Positions 7,215 through 16,455 are shown, counted from the first letter of the stretch. The stretch: DNA of 40,853 bases from Nostoc sp. LEGE 12450 (GCF_015206895.1 NZ_JADEXU010000066.1:1-40853); one strand, 5' to 3'. Numbers and translations: made by a program. The notes: generated by a model not told the origin, from the sequence alone.

Positions 7215-8267
7215 CTACACATTCGATTCACTTACAACGCCCAATTTCTCTTGAATTCGGGTCTTAGCGGCTTTGAATTCAGTAGCCAGTTGCTCACTTT
7301 GATCGCTGCTCAAGTTGTTACGAATAGCAGCAAACATTGTGCTTTCTTCTTGACGAATGTGGTCGCCAACAGCTTCCATCAGCTGTCTAACTTGATCTTT
7401 GAATTCAGATGAAGAAGGGCTGATAGCCTTAATTTGCTCTAACACCCGCTTCATCTCAGCTTGCTCGTCAAACAATTCTTGGGTGTTATCTTGACCGTAG
7501 AAAGGACGTACTCTTGGATAGACTACTTCCTCTTCAGCTTCGGCATGAGCGGTTAGATCCTTATAAATTTGACCGAAGTATTCTTGGATCTTTTGTGGAT
7601 TGTCGCTTTGCAGAAGCTCGGTAAATAGGGTATTTACCTTGTTGTGATCGAGGCGGATGACATCCTGGATATTCAGATCGCTTTTGTCACTGGTTTGGGT
7701 AACAGCACTACCTACTACACCACTTACCGCAGCCATAGCGTCTTGAACACGCGCCCAAATTCCTTGATCTGCATCTTGTCCAGTGAACTCACGGACACCC
7801 AGAATTTCCAGAATGCCTTTGAGTTGTTCTTGGTGAGCGCGGTTCTCAAAGTTAATGGTATTCAAAGGCCCGATCGCTAGCATTACGTCGGCACCAACTT
7901 TTTGAGCAGCCTTGTGAACTATCAAGCCACTCATTACTAGTTGATGTTTCAGCAATTCATGCTGAGATACTTTTTCATACAGGCTTAACTCAGAACCTTT
8001 GAACAATTCACGAGCTTTTTCAATGAATTCTGTAACATTTTTTTTGGGTTCAGCCTGAATTCCATACTGACCAATTACAGTTTCCAGAACGCCAAGATTT
8101 TTTTCGTCGTCGTTGAGAAAATTGCGGATGCGATCGCCAATCTCGGCATCAAGTCCTTGCGTCAAAAGCAATCGCTCATTTTCGATAACCAGCTGTTGAA
8201 GTGCTTTGATACTTGCCAATTTTATAGCAATAGCATTGCGTTTCGTATCATCTAAAGTAGCTACCAT
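7215..8267 (-). CDS. hemerythrin-domain (HHE) protein with N-terminal helical domain
   Basis: A 350-residue protein. The N-terminal half (about 1-185) is helical, with a ferritin-like or DUF892-like character (NERLLLTQGLDAEIGDRIRN). The C-terminal half is a hemerythrin fold with the di-iron pattern: IRLDHNKVN, LTAHAEAEEEVVYP (HxxxE) and VGDHIRQEESTMF (HxxxE). Such proteins bind oxygen, NO or iron, or sense redox stress; which applies here is not visible. The start is well supported: GAGGAGAA lies just upstream of ATG 8265-8267. It faces the amidohydrolase gene and shares the terminator region. A 280-nt spacer separates it from the next gene; no further gene was seen there. Confidence 0.85.
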   Translation of the reverse strand: MVATLDDTKRNAIAIKLASIKALQQLVIENERLLLTQGLDAEIGDRIRNFLNDDEKNLGVLETVIGQYGIQAEPKKNVTEFIEKARELFKGSELSLYEKVSQHELLKHQLVMSGLIVHKAAQKVGADVMLAIGPLNTINFENRAHQEQLKGILEILGVREFTGQDADQGIWARVQDAMAAVSGVVGSAVTQTSDKSDLNIQDVIRLDHNKVNTLFTELLQSDNPQKIQEYFGQIYKDLTAHAEAEEEVVYPRVRPFYGQDNTQELFDEQAEMKRVLEQIKAISPSSSEFKDQVRQLMEAVGDHIRQEESTMFAAIRNNLSSDQSEQLATEFKAAKTRIQEKLGVVSESNV

Positions 8268-8547
8268 CCGTAGTTCTCCTCGGAAAAGTGTTCATAATTA
8301 TTACTTGATATAACCTTGACATAGGGGTGAGGGAGATTTCATCTTTCTTTTGAGCGATAGCTCTCATTACTCTGGGTAGAAAAAAGTTTAGCCTTACACA
8401 ACAGAAATACAAATTCAAGCGATCGCCCAGATTTATAGTTCTAAATTAGCGACAAATATTTAGTATTACATCCAAATTGAACAGATAAACAGATTACCTA
8501 ATTTTGAAGCAATCTATATCTCTGGAATGAAAATTCATGTCAAAAAA

Positions 8548-10014
8548 TTACTTCTTATTCAAGAGGTCAAAATCATAAGCAGTTCCAGAAGAACAACGCT
8601 CACAACGCTCTATTTTAACTAGTAAAGCTTCACCTTGGCGCTCACCTGAAGGCGAAAACTTAATCATTCCTGTGGCTCCAGAAGTTGAAAAATCACCATT
8701 AGACAATACCTTTTGCAACCCTTCGCGGGTGTTATCTTGTTTCAAGCCAGTGATAATTACTTGGAGTGCATCATAAGCTCCGGCTGTTCTCTGATTTACC
8801 CGTGCATTCCAAAGCTTAAAGGCATTTTCTGCAAATAGATTATTTTTATTAGCATCACGATGCCAATACACAGGTAGTACCATTCCTTCGAGATCCGTGC
8901 CATTTTGCAAAGTTGTTGAACTGTACATAGTTTCGGAAGCAAAGAGAGGTTTTCTGCCTTTAACCTCTTGTGCTACTTTGGTGGCAAAATATATATTTCT
9001 GACTGAAGGTAATAGTAAAAAGCCACTGGCGTTTTCTGTTTCTATAGCTTTATCTACAAAAGCTTTATAGTCCAAATCTTTGTCTGCCAAATTGCAAGGC
9101 GTGTTAATAACCTTACTTCCATATTTTTGGAGAGCTTGAGTGTACTGCTCTACAAGTATCTTATTAGATGAGGAACCTGAATTATCTCTTGAGCTACGAA
9201 TATCGCCACAAATAGCAACATTTCTTCCCTGTCGAGCAATGTACCGAGCATGAGTATCTACTAAATTATCATATAGCGGATTTACATGAAATAAGTAGTT
9301 AGTTGTGGAACTATTTGCCTGACTACTTACTAAGTTAGTATCTAACTTTTCTTGATTTTCGGCTTGAGTTGGGCGCTCGACAGGAAAGACTAACACCAAT
9401 CGATTTTGATTATAAATTGCAGCATTACGTCTAACTCCCACTGCTGCCACAATGCTCTTGTCTTGAAATAATTCATTATCTAATCGTGAAAAATCTTCTC
9501 TATTCTCAGCACTAGCAATCACAATTTGCAGCTTCTTACCATCAATTCCTCCTTGGTTATTAATTTCATTTTGAGCTTGAGCTACACCACGCAAAATTTC
9601 TTCTGATAAATTAGAGTCAAAATTAATTGATGCTATCACAGCAACTTTTAGAGCGCTATACCTATCTCGTGCAATTTTAGCGTTATTTAAATAAATTAGA
9701 GTTTCTGGGTCATTAGGATTATTTTTTAAGGAAGCACTAAACTTTTGAACAGCAGTGGTAAAATCTTTTTGCTCAAAAGCTTTAACCCCATCTGTTTTAT
9801 CAGGGTATGTTTGCACTTTCAACAAAATTCTTGTACCCAAATTCATCAATGGAGGCTTATTCTTAACTTCACTTGAACTAGATGTGGGGTTGTTTAATGA
9901 TGTTATTATGATACTAGAAGAAAGTTGCCTAATTACCCACAAAATAGCTGCTACCATTACTCCAGCCAGTCCCAAAGAAATAAGCAACTTCAGGTTCTCT
10001 TTTTTATTTGTCAT
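8548..10014 (-). CDS. membrane-anchored ABC-type ligand-binding protein with TPR segment
   Basis: A 488-residue protein. A single transmembrane anchor (about 9-26: LLISLGLAGVMVAAILWV) is followed by a TPR-like stretch (AFEQKDFTTAVQKFSASLKNNPNDPETLIYL, about 80-110), then a type-1 periplasmic-binding fold (ALKVAVIASINF, ILRGVAQAQNEINNQGGIDG, SIVAAVGVR, ARYIARQGRNVAICG, GAYDALQVIITGL). This resembles the Leu/Ile/Val-binding receptor family. It lacks permease genes nearby, so a sensory role is more likely than transport. It lies 72 nt downstream of a Ser/Thr kinase gene on the same strand and is probably co-transcribed with it, suggesting a receptor-kinase pair. The ligand is unknown. Confidence 0.8.
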   Translation of the reverse strand: MTNKKENLKLLISLGLAGVMVAAILWVIRQLSSSIIITSLNNPTSSSSEVKNKPPLMNLGTRILLKVQTYPDKTDGVKAFEQKDFTTAVQKFSASLKNNPNDPETLIYLNNAKIARDRYSALKVAVIASINFDSNLSEEILRGVAQAQNEINNQGGIDGKKLQIVIASAENREDFSRLDNELFQDKSIVAAVGVRRNAAIYNQNRLVLVFPVERPTQAENQEKLDTNLVSSQANSSTTNYLFHVNPLYDNLVDTHARYIARQGRNVAICGDIRSSRDNSGSSSNKILVEQYTQALQKYGSKVINTPCNLADKDLDYKAFVDKAIETENASGFLLLPSVRNIYFATKVAQEVKGRKPLFASETMYSSTTLQNGTDLEGMVLPVYWHRDANKNNLFAENAFKLWNARVNQRTAGAYDALQVIITGLKQDNTREGLQKVLSNGDFSTSGATGMIKFSPSGERQGEALLVKIERCERCSSGTAYDFDLLNKK

Positions 10015-10086
10015 GAATAATACTCCAAGTTATACAAAGCTTATTAAAAATCAAGATGCAGTCGAAAATTAACCTATACTTAAATT

Positions 10087-11457
10087 TTAAATATATTTAG
10101 AAATAAGTTTATTTATTATTTCTGACATACTCACAATAATAAGTGTCAAAAAACCTGCTAGAAAAACTAGCAATACTACAAGCAAAAGTCCATTAATTCC
10201 AGATTGAAAAAGATTATTTGTGAGCAAATTTTTGAAAGTCAAGACAATTAGTGAATTTGCTATTATAGCAATCACAATTAAATAACTTTTTTCCAAAAGC
10301 GAACGAGATTGAATTAAGATTACCCCACCTAAAATTAGCAACCACAATCCAGAGCTAATCCAAGTAGTTCCTAAAAAACTAATCAGTGCGATCGCTAACA
10401 ATGAACTACCTGAGCCTGTAATTATAGCTCCAGAGAATAATTTACTATTAGAGAATCGTGGTAGATATCCAATTGTTTTTTGTTGAGCTTGTGGTTCTGA
10501 TTCTAATAGTTTAGAAGGTGAAATGACTGTAGGAGGTAATGTGTGCCTTAGTGGTGGTAAATTATTCAAGTCTTGTAAGACAGCCTGTGCAGATTGATAA
10601 CGCTGCTCATGATTTTCTTGGAGTAATTTATCCAGAATCAATTCTAATTCTTGACTTATGGGTTGTGTTAAATGCTTTCGCCAACTAGAAGTCCAACCAT
10701 AGCCTTGTTTGAGCCAGAAATTCGAGGGAGAAATATTTGTTAGTAGATGAAAGCAAGTTATGCCTAAACTATACATATCACTGGAAGGAAAAACTTTACC
10801 AAATTGCATTTGCTCAATTGGTGCATAACCTAATGAACCAATAATTGTCCCAATTGCAGTGGTTGTAGTTTCCGCTTTTTGCTTTGAAACCCCAAAATCA
10901 ATTAGTACTAACTTATTATCACTCTTACGGCGAATAATATTTTCTGGCTTAATATCTCGATGAATTATTTGCTGTTGATGTATGGCAACCAGCACAGATA
11001 ATAAATCATTCAAAAAAGATCGAATCTTACCTTCATCAAAAAAACCGTATTGTTTTAACTCCTGCAACAGATTTTGACCTTCGATAAACTGCTGCACTAA
11101 ATACAGATATTCACCTTCCTTAAAATATCCATACAAATTGGGAATTTGTAGATGTTCTCCTAATTCTTGTAGACGTTTGGCCTCTCGTTCAAACAATTGA
11201 GTTGCTTTTTGATGTGCATGAGTACCTTGACTACCATAAAATTGACTGAGAACCAGTTGCTTCACAACACATCGTTCATTTAGCTTGTCTATATCTTCTG
11301 CTACGTATGTGCGTGCAAACCCTCCTCTCCCTAATGGTGCGATTATACGGTAACGATTTCTGAGTAGCGATCGCAACTGTGTCCCGCAACTGAGGCAGTA
11401 GTTTGTCCCATCAGGATTTTGGGGATTCTCGCAATTGGGATTTAGGCAGCAGATCAT
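10087..11457 (-). CDS. Ser/Thr protein kinase with N-terminal four-Cys prefix and C-terminal TM helices
   Basis: A 456-residue protein. The first 25 residues hold a four-cysteine zinc-ribbon-like prefix (CLNPNC and CLSCG), common in cyanobacterial kinases. The Hanks-type domain runs from about 32 to 300: glycine loop LGRGGFARTY, VVKQL lysine, catalytic loop HRDIKPEN (about 163), DFGVSK, and a SLGYAPIEQ activation segment. All key residues are present, so it should be active. A linker leads to about four hydrophobic segments (about 340-450) that would place the kinase domain in the cytoplasm at a membrane. The ligand-binding protein gene follows on the same strand. Substrates are not known. 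Confidence 0.9.
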   Translation of the reverse strand: MICCLNPNCENPQNPDGTNYCLSCGTQLRSLLRNRYRIIAPLGRGGFARTYVAEDIDKLNERCVVKQLVLSQFYGSQGTHAHQKATQLFEREAKRLQELGEHLQIPNLYGYFKEGEYLYLVQQFIEGQNLLQELKQYGFFDEGKIRSFLNDLLSVLVAIHQQQIIHRDIKPENIIRRKSDNKLVLIDFGVSKQKAETTTTAIGTIIGSLGYAPIEQMQFGKVFPSSDMYSLGITCFHLLTNISPSNFWLKQGYGWTSSWRKHLTQPISQELELILDKLLQENHEQRYQSAQAVLQDLNNLPPLRHTLPPTVISPSKLLESEPQAQQKTIGYLPRFSNSKLFSGAIITGSGSSLLAIALISFLGTTWISSGLWLLILGGVILIQSRSLLEKSYLIVIAIIANSLIVLTFKNLLTNNLFQSGINGLLLVVLLVFLAGFLTLIIVSMSEIINKLISKYI

Positions 11458-12256
11458 AATAATTATTTTATTGCTGTCAGTTTATTAATTTTTAAATTAT
11501 ACCTTCAATTCAGTATAAACTCTGTAATGCAACGTTTCTACATGGACATTTGTTGTAATTGGTGTAAAATGTTGGCTAGTTTTATCGCCTCATTCAAAAA
11601 ATCTTGATTAGCAAAATCGGGGTGGCATTGGACTTTATCATTCAACTTTTTATGACAAGGTAATGCCCATAATCATCTCTTGCAAGATACGTAATACTAA
11701 AGCCACCTTCACGTGATTATTTTTAATTGTATATTTATCACTCTGTAATTGCTGTCCTAATAACCAAGCTATTATTCAAAAGCCCAAAATGCTGGTGTCA
11801 AATGTCGCACAGGGTAGACTAAATTTATAGAAAAAAATATATCTTAATCTACATAATTTCATAAGTTCATAGCGAATCCTCTTGAAAAAACTCTGCGTAC
11901 CTTTCTTCAGCGTCCCTACCCTGTGCGAAAGCAAAGTGCATCTGCGTTTAAAACCGCTACGAATTAATGCAAATCTGTACTTAGAAGTTTTAAACGGACA
12001 TTTACCCACTGTTAAACTACATTCAGTTAAATCTTCTAATTAAGATCGGGAAAATAATTCAAAGCTAAGTAAATATTCACCCTGCCTAACTTTCTCTCTT
12101 ATGCAACCTTGACAAACCTCACCGCAATTGTGACGATTACGCTAGAATTGTTAAAGGTTCTTTACAGAAATTGCTGATCATCCCCAATTCTGTTAAAACA
12201 GCCTAGCATTCAAATGTAAATCTAAAAACCCCCTCTAGAGTTCACCAAAAGCTTCT
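11458..12256. other. gene-poor spacer before typA with degraded sequence
   Basis: No intact gene was found in these 799 nt. A minus-strand gene fragment lies at 11538-11672. Around 11870-11960 there is a stretch of the CTCTGCGTACCTTTCTTC type, a degraded form of a frequent cyanobacterial intergenic sequence; a 77-codon frame across it is not credible. The last 200 nt before typA are AT-rich and presumably hold its promoter, but no convincing boxes were picked out. Confidence 0.5.
11538..11672 (-). pseudogene. possible C-terminal gene remnant
   Basis: A minus-strand frame of 44 codons between a TGA and a TAG reads LWALPCHKKLNDKVQ, CHPDFANQDFLNEAI and so on, ending HQLQQMSM. The composition is protein-like, but it has no start codon and is too short to stand alone. 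It may be the tail of a lost gene. The family is not recognised. Confidence 0.3.
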
Positions 12257-14047
12257 ATGACGCTCCCAATTCGCAACGTCGCCATTATCGCCCACGTTGA
12301 CCACGGCAAAACTACGCTGGTTGACGCACTCCTCAAACAATCCGGCATTTTCCGCGAAGGCGAAGACGTTCCGGATTGCGTTATGGACTCCAACGCCCTA
12401 GAACGGGAACGGGGTATTACTATCCTGTCCAAAAATACAGCAGTTCGCTACAAAGAAACACTAATCAATATTGTTGATACTCCTGGACACGCTGACTTTG
12501 GTGGCGAAGTTGAACGTGTACTCGGCATGGTTGACGGATGTCTGCTGATTGTCGATGCCAACGAAGGCCCCATGCCCCAAACACGCTTTGTTCTGAAAAA
12601 AGCCTTAGAAAAAGGGCTGCGCCCCATTGTTATCATCAACAAAATCGATCGTGGTCAAACTGACCCCCACGTTGCTGTCGATAAAGTATTGGATCTGTTC
12701 TTGGAATTAGGGGCAGATGAAGACCAGTGTGACTTTACCTATCTGTTTGCCTCCGGTATGGGAGGTTTCGCCAAGGAAAGCTTGGAAGCAGAATCGGTAG
12801 ATATGCAACCCCTGTTTAATGCGATTCTGCAACACGTTCCACCACCAGTAGGCGACAGCAATAAGCCTCTGCAATTGCAAGTTACAACCCTAGATTATTC
12901 TGAATATCTGGGACGGATTGTGATTGGCAGAATTCACAACGGTACTATCCGCGCAGGGCAACAAGCCGCTTTGGTAACAGAAAATGGCACTATTGTCAAA
13001 GGAAAAATTACCAAATTGATGGGCTTCGATGGACTGAAGCGCGTAGAGATGGAAGAAGCAACCGCAGGTTATATTGTCGCGGTGGCTGGTTTTGCTGATG
13101 CTTATATTGGGGAAACGATTACTGACCCCAATGAACCGCAAGCTTTACCACTAATTAAAGTGGATGAACCAACCTTACAAATGGCCTTCTGGGTAAATGA
13201 TTCGCCCTTTGCTGGTCAAGAAGGTAAGTTGGTGACATCAAGACAAATACGCGATCGCCTTTTCCGCGAACTCGAAACCAACGTTGCTTTGCGTGTTGAA
13301 GAAACCGATTCTCCCGATAAATTCCTCGTTTCCGGTCGTGGAGAACTCCACCTGGGTATCTTAATTGAAACCATGCGTCGGGAAGGCTTCGAGTTTCAGG
13401 TATCTCAGCCACAGGTAATTTACCGCGAAATCAGCGGTCAACCTTGCGAACCTTTTGAACTCTTGGTGTTAGACATTCCTGCTGATGGTGTGGGTAGCTG
13501 TATTGAACGCCTGGGACAACGCAAAGGCGAAATGCAAGATATGCAACCAGGTAGTGGCGATCGCACCCAGTTAGAGTTTGTCATTCCCGCCCGTGGTTTG
13601 ATTGGTTTCCGGGGTGAGTTCATGCGGATGACTCGTGGCGAAGGCATCATGAACCACAGCTTCTTAGACTACCGTCAAATCAGTGGCGACATTGAAGCTC
13701 GTAACAAAGGCGTTTTAATCTCCTTTGAAGAAGGTGTTTCTACCTTCTACGCCATGAGAAATGCCGAAGATAGAGGAGCATTCTTTATTACTCCCGGCAC
13801 AAAGGTTTACAGAGGCATGATCGTGGGAGAACACAATCGTTCCCAAGATTTGGAATTGAATATCTGTAAGACCAAGCAGTTGACCAACCACCGCGCGGCT
13901 GGTGGCGATGAATTGGTTCAGTTGCAAGCACCGATAGACATGAGCCTAGAGCGTGCTTTGGAATACATTGGCCCCGATGAATTGGTGGAAGTTACACCTC
14001 AATCGATTCGTCTGCGGAAGATGTCGAAGAAGTTGGCGAAACGGTAA
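12257..14047 (+). CDS. typA: TypA/BipA translational GTPase
   Basis: A 596-residue protein of standard family length. The GTPase domain has [15 protein letters not shown] (G1), RERGITIL (G2 region), [15 protein letters not shown] (G3) and NKIDR (G4). EF-G-like domains III and V and the BipA-specific C-terminal domain follow ([51 protein letters not shown]). It binds ribosomes as a translation GTPase linked to stress response and late assembly of the large subunit. It is a single-gene unit closed by a clear terminator. The start ATG has no obvious Shine-Dalgarno sequence, common in cyanobacteria. Confidence 0.97.
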   Translation: MTLPIRNVAIIAHVDHGKTTLVDALLKQSGIFREGEDVPDCVMDSNALERERGITILSKNTAVRYKETLINIVDTPGHADFGGEVERVLGMVDGCLLIVDANEGPMPQTRFVLKKALEKGLRPIVIINKIDRGQTDPHVAVDKVLDLFLELGADEDQCDFTYLFASGMGGFAKESLEAESVDMQPLFNAILQHVPPPVGDSNKPLQLQVTTLDYSEYLGRIVIGRIHNGTIRAGQQAALVTENGTIVKGKITKLMGFDGLKRVEMEEATAGYIVAVAGFADAYIGETITDPNEPQALPLIKVDEPTLQMAFWVNDSPFAGQEGKLVTSRQIRDRLFRELETNVALRVEETDSPDKFLVSGRGELHLGILIETMRREGFEFQVSQPQVIYREISGQPCEPFELLVLDIPADGVGSCIERLGQRKGEMQDMQPGSGDRTQLEFVIPARGLIGFRGEFMRMTRGEGIMNHSFLDYRQISGDIEARNKGVLISFEEGVSTFYAMRNAEDRGAFFITPGTKVYRGMIVGEHNRSQDLELNICKTKQLTNHRAAGGDELVQLQAPIDMSLERALEYIGPDELVEVTPQSIRLRKMSKKLAKR

Positions 14048-14075
14048 GTCAAGCTATAACTTAATTGATTTAGAA

Positions 14076-14098
14076 AGCCCGCTAATGCGGGCTTTTTG
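14076..14098 (+). terminator. intrinsic terminator of typA
   Basis: Perfect 7-bp arms AGCCCGC (14076-14082) and GCGGGCT (14087-14093) around the loop TAAT, followed by TTTTGTTTTG. It begins 29 nt after the typA stop. Confidence 0.92.
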
Positions 14099-14250
14099 TT
14101 TTGTTATCTACTGTATTTTGTTTAAATTATTCCGCATCAAATAGAAGTGCAATCTAAACTGCATTGACGTTATATGTGAGGAAATTTTGGGCATTCTATA
14201 AATAGAATTTGCTGATTAAAATTCTTCACAATATAACTGTACATCTAGCA

Positions 14251-15102
14251 ATGAAATCTAAATTTTATACATCTCAAGTTATTGCTACTGCTAACCGTAT
14301 TGATGTAACTAAACTTCCTTGGGTTTTATATATTGATAAAAAATCACTTCCTACCTTCGGTGGTATTTATTTTGTAGGCAGTGATCAAGAGCCTACAGCT
14401 TATATTGGTCAAGCCGGATGTTTCAAAACTCGTTTTATTGGACATCATCGAAAAAATTCTTTTGAGCAACTTGTTAACGAATATGGTAAAAAATGTGTCA
14501 AAGTCCGCTATTGGCAAGCACCATTAATGCCTAAATGCGAATTAGTACCTTTCCTGTCTCAACTAGAGAGTTATTTAATAGAAAATTCCAAAACAAGGTA
14601 CAATCACACAGCAAATTCTCTGCCTAAAACACCATTTGCATCTAAACAACGCACTTATTATCACCCTATATATGTCCAGTTAAATAAGTTAGGTGAATAC
14701 TATGTACCAAAGTCTTCAGATCGAACGGCAGGATTCTACTTCAGTCTTCAAAAAATCCACATGGCTGAAAATGCTATTAAATATCATTCTCCAACATTTA
14801 TAATTTCCAGTGGTACTTGGAAAGATGCTTTATACGAATATGAGAATAATCTTGATTCAGAGTGGAAGCAATACTCAACACTATATTTCTTAGAAGTAAG
14901 GTTTCAAGCACGTTGGATTAACTATGTTGGTCAGGGTGGCATAGAAGATTATATTCTCTGTGGCGATCAGGCTACTTTCCATCGTATTTTCTTAAACGAG
15001 AAAACAGGCTTTAAGGAATTCTCAATTCAGTATTTAAGAACGGGACTAACGAATTGCAGTAAATCAGATTTTTGTGAAACTCTGCTGGGTTTAACAAACT
15101 GA
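14251..15102 (+). CDS. GIY-YIG nuclease-like protein
   Basis: About 283 residues from ATG 14251; an upstream TTG at 14209 would add 14. The N-terminal part shows the GIY-YIG pattern: GGIYFVGS, then AYIGQA, then a helix with arginine (FKTRFIGHHRK), and a glutamate-containing helix (SQLESYLIEN) where the family has its metal-binding Glu. These are the core features of GIY-YIG endonucleases such as UvrC, homing and restriction enzymes. The C-terminal half (KQRTYYHPIYVQLNKL onward) is not recognised; it may hold DNA- or protein-binding functions, with GTWKDALYEYENNL near the middle. It stands alone after typA, is AT-richer than its neighbours, and has no methylase or transposase partner. Nuclease activity is inferred from motifs. 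Confidence 0.7.
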   Translation: MKSKFYTSQVIATANRIDVTKLPWVLYIDKKSLPTFGGIYFVGSDQEPTAYIGQAGCFKTRFIGHHRKNSFEQLVNEYGKKCVKVRYWQAPLMPKCELVPFLSQLESYLIENSKTRYNHTANSLPKTPFASKQRTYYHPIYVQLNKLGEYYVPKSSDRTAGFYFSLQKIHMAENAIKYHSPTFIISSGTWKDALYEYENNLDSEWKQYSTLYFLEVRFQARWINYVGQGGIEDYILCGDQATFHRIFLNEKTGFKEFSIQYLRTGLTNCSKSDFCETLLGLTN

Positions 15103-15260
15103 CTTTTCCCGTTAAGTCTCTTTTGCAAGCTGCCAACCTTCACAGAGATCGCGTAATTTTAACCAATTGAGCATATCGTACAAAATGAACAAACTAACCT
15201 AGCCAGCCAGCAGGTATTCTTACAGAAAGCGATCGCCAAACCCTAGCAGAGATTTACAGT

Positions 15261-15288
15261 GCGTAGGCGTAGCCCGTCGTAGACATCC
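15261..15288 (+). repeat. dispersed repeat, copy A
   Basis: Begins GCGTAGGCGTAGCCCGTC and continues GTAGACATC. Near-identical copies are at 15813-15840 and, inverted, at 18235-18263. It is a typical Nostocales dispersed repeat. The surrounding spacer 15103-15323 shows no gene. Confidence 0.85.
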
Positions 15289-15323
15289 GCCCTTACGGAA
15301 ATATCTCTGTTTCATAAAACATA

Positions 15324-15353
15324 TTGACAACGTAAATACACAATGTCTACTAT
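15324..15353 (+). promoter_or_regulatory. sigma70-type promoter of the BrnA-like gene
   Basis: TTGACA at 15324-15329 and TACTAT at 15348-15353 with an 18-nt spacer. The ATG of the BrnT relic starts 7 nt after the -10 box, so translation would be leaderless or near-leaderless if this promoter is used. Confidence 0.55.
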
Positions 15354-15360
15354 GTAAGGT

Positions 15361-15435
15361 ATGGATGTGTATTTCGTGCTTAATAGTGTCAATTTCGTTT
15401 GGAACGAAGAAAAAGCTTGGACGAGAATATTATGA
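15361..15435 (+). pseudogene. BrnT toxin relic (24 codons) coupled to the antitoxin
   Basis: ATG 15361 opens a 24-codon frame reading MDVYFVLNSV then NFVWNEEKAW. FVWNEEKA resembles the FxWDxxKA start of BrnT toxins. TGA 15433-15435 overlaps the antitoxin ATG in an ATGA, the coupling expected of an intact toxin-antitoxin operon. The remaining two-thirds of a toxin is absent, so the toxin appears deleted internally while the junction was kept. The match is short. Confidence 0.45.
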
Positions 15436-15716
15436 AAGCTGAAGTACTGAAAAAGCGACTCGATAAAAATCGTCCAATGACTACAATCACAATTCGCATT
15501 CCCGAAGATGTCATTGAAGATTTGAAAAGAATAGCACCATTACTGGGATTTTCTGGCTATCAGCCGTTAATGCGTGCCTATATTGGACAAGGGCTAAGAG
15601 TTGATCTGGAACGACTAGAGGATGATACTATCTCAGCACTGATTGCTAGCTTGAAGCGTCACGGTGTTAGCGATGAGGTTATCCATGAAGCCCTCAGTGA
15701 AGTTACTCAAAAATAG
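15432..15716 (+). CDS. BrnA/CopG-like ribbon-helix-helix antitoxin
   Basis: A 94-residue protein starting at ATG 15432 (a TTG at 15399 in the same frame is less likely). After a basic N-terminal segment (MKAEVLKKRLDKNRP) it has TTITIRIPEDVIEDLKRIAP, a ribbon-helix-helix strand and first helix, then GYQPLMRAYIGQGLR, matching the second helix of BrnA-type antitoxins. A C-terminal extension (LIASLKRHGVSDEVIHEALS) is helical. It would bind operator DNA as a dimer. No intact toxin is adjacent: only the short BrnT relic lies upstream. It may be an orphan repressor or act on a toxin elsewhere. Confidence 0.7.
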   Translation: MKAEVLKKRLDKNRPMTTITIRIPEDVIEDLKRIAPLLGFSGYQPLMRAYIGQGLRVDLERLEDDTISALIASLKRHGVSDEVIHEALSEVTQK

Positions 15717-15794
15717 TTCAATTGCGATCGCCATTGCCTTACATTTAGTCAAATTTTTGAGTAAAAATGAAGAAGACTGAAAAAGGCAATTATC

Positions 15795-15888
15795 ATGACT
15801 ATTCGTGAAACTGCGTAGGCGTAGCCCGTCGTAGACATCGCTTTTGGTGCTGCTTTGATTTCACACAAATCAGATAAGACTGATATCT
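15795..15888 (+). pseudogene. small ORF broken by a dispersed repeat
   Basis: ATG 15795, preceded by AAAAAGG, reads MTIRETA and then meets TAG 15816 and TAG 15822 inside the repeat 15813-15840. The same frame reopens directly after the repeat as PVVDIAFGAALISHKSDKTD and continues into the DUF29 gene on the other strand. This looks like a short coding sequence into which the repeat was inserted. The original product is not recognised. Confidence 0.35.
15813..15840 (+). repeat. dispersed repeat, copy B
   Basis: GCGTAGGCGTAGCCCGTC followed by GTAGACATCG. Same element as 15261-15288. It lies inside the small broken frame starting at 15795. Confidence 0.85.
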
Positions 15889-16332
15889 TTAAGGTAAATA
15901 ATTTTCATCTAATAATTGTACAAGAGTGTAAGGGCACTTTTCTAGAAAAATATTTAAATCGGTTTTAATTTTCACAAAATCAACCGCACTTTGATAAATA
16001 TTCTCTAAATCATCCTGTAACTTGTTTATTAAATTCGTCGTTAAATGATTATTTAAGTCATATCTAAAGGTTTTAATTTCTCCAATCCAATGACGATGGT
16101 TTCTTTCATATTCCACGTGCCAATATTGGAGTAATAATATATGAATAATAATTTGCCTTAATAGACTTTTGGCTTTAGCTAAATCTCTTTTCCCCAAACT
16201 GATTAATTCCTCAATTAAGTTTTCTACATCAAGTTGGTGAAACTGTTTTTGTTTTAATAATTCAATAGTTTGTTCTAACCATAAATTCTCATCGGTTTCA
16301 TAGAGTTGCTTTAAGTTGGTAGTAATTGTCAT
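15889..16332 (-). CDS. DUF29 family protein
   Basis: A 147-residue protein of the usual DUF29 length. It has the family's opening LKQLYETDENLWLEQTIELL, then LDVENLIEELISLGKRDLAKAKSLLRQIIIHILLLQYW, and the WIGEIKTFRYDL segment. DUF29 proteins are small helical proteins abundant in cyanobacteria and of unknown function. The gene starts at ATG 16330-16332, divergent from the Uma2 gene, with an AT-rich 123-nt intergenic region between them that must hold both promoters. The left end abuts the repeat-disrupted small frame. Confidence 0.85.
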   Translation of the reverse strand: MTITTNLKQLYETDENLWLEQTIELLKQKQFHQLDVENLIEELISLGKRDLAKAKSLLRQIIIHILLLQYWHVEYERNHRHWIGEIKTFRYDLNNHLTTNLINKLQDDLENIYQSAVDFVKIKTDLNIFLEKCPYTLVQLLDENYLP

Positions 16333-16455
16333 ATTTTTACCTTCTACCTAGATTACATAATCTAATCATATACAATTATAAATTGATAGATACAAATCAC
16401 TAAAATACAGAGAAATTGTTAAGTTGTGCATACACTTCCTAAGTGACTCCAGATT

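Noticed and set aside
11776..12009. 77-codon minus-strand frame before typA
   Set aside because: It covers a common cyanobacterial intergenic sequence, is strongly basic, and has no ribosome-binding site.
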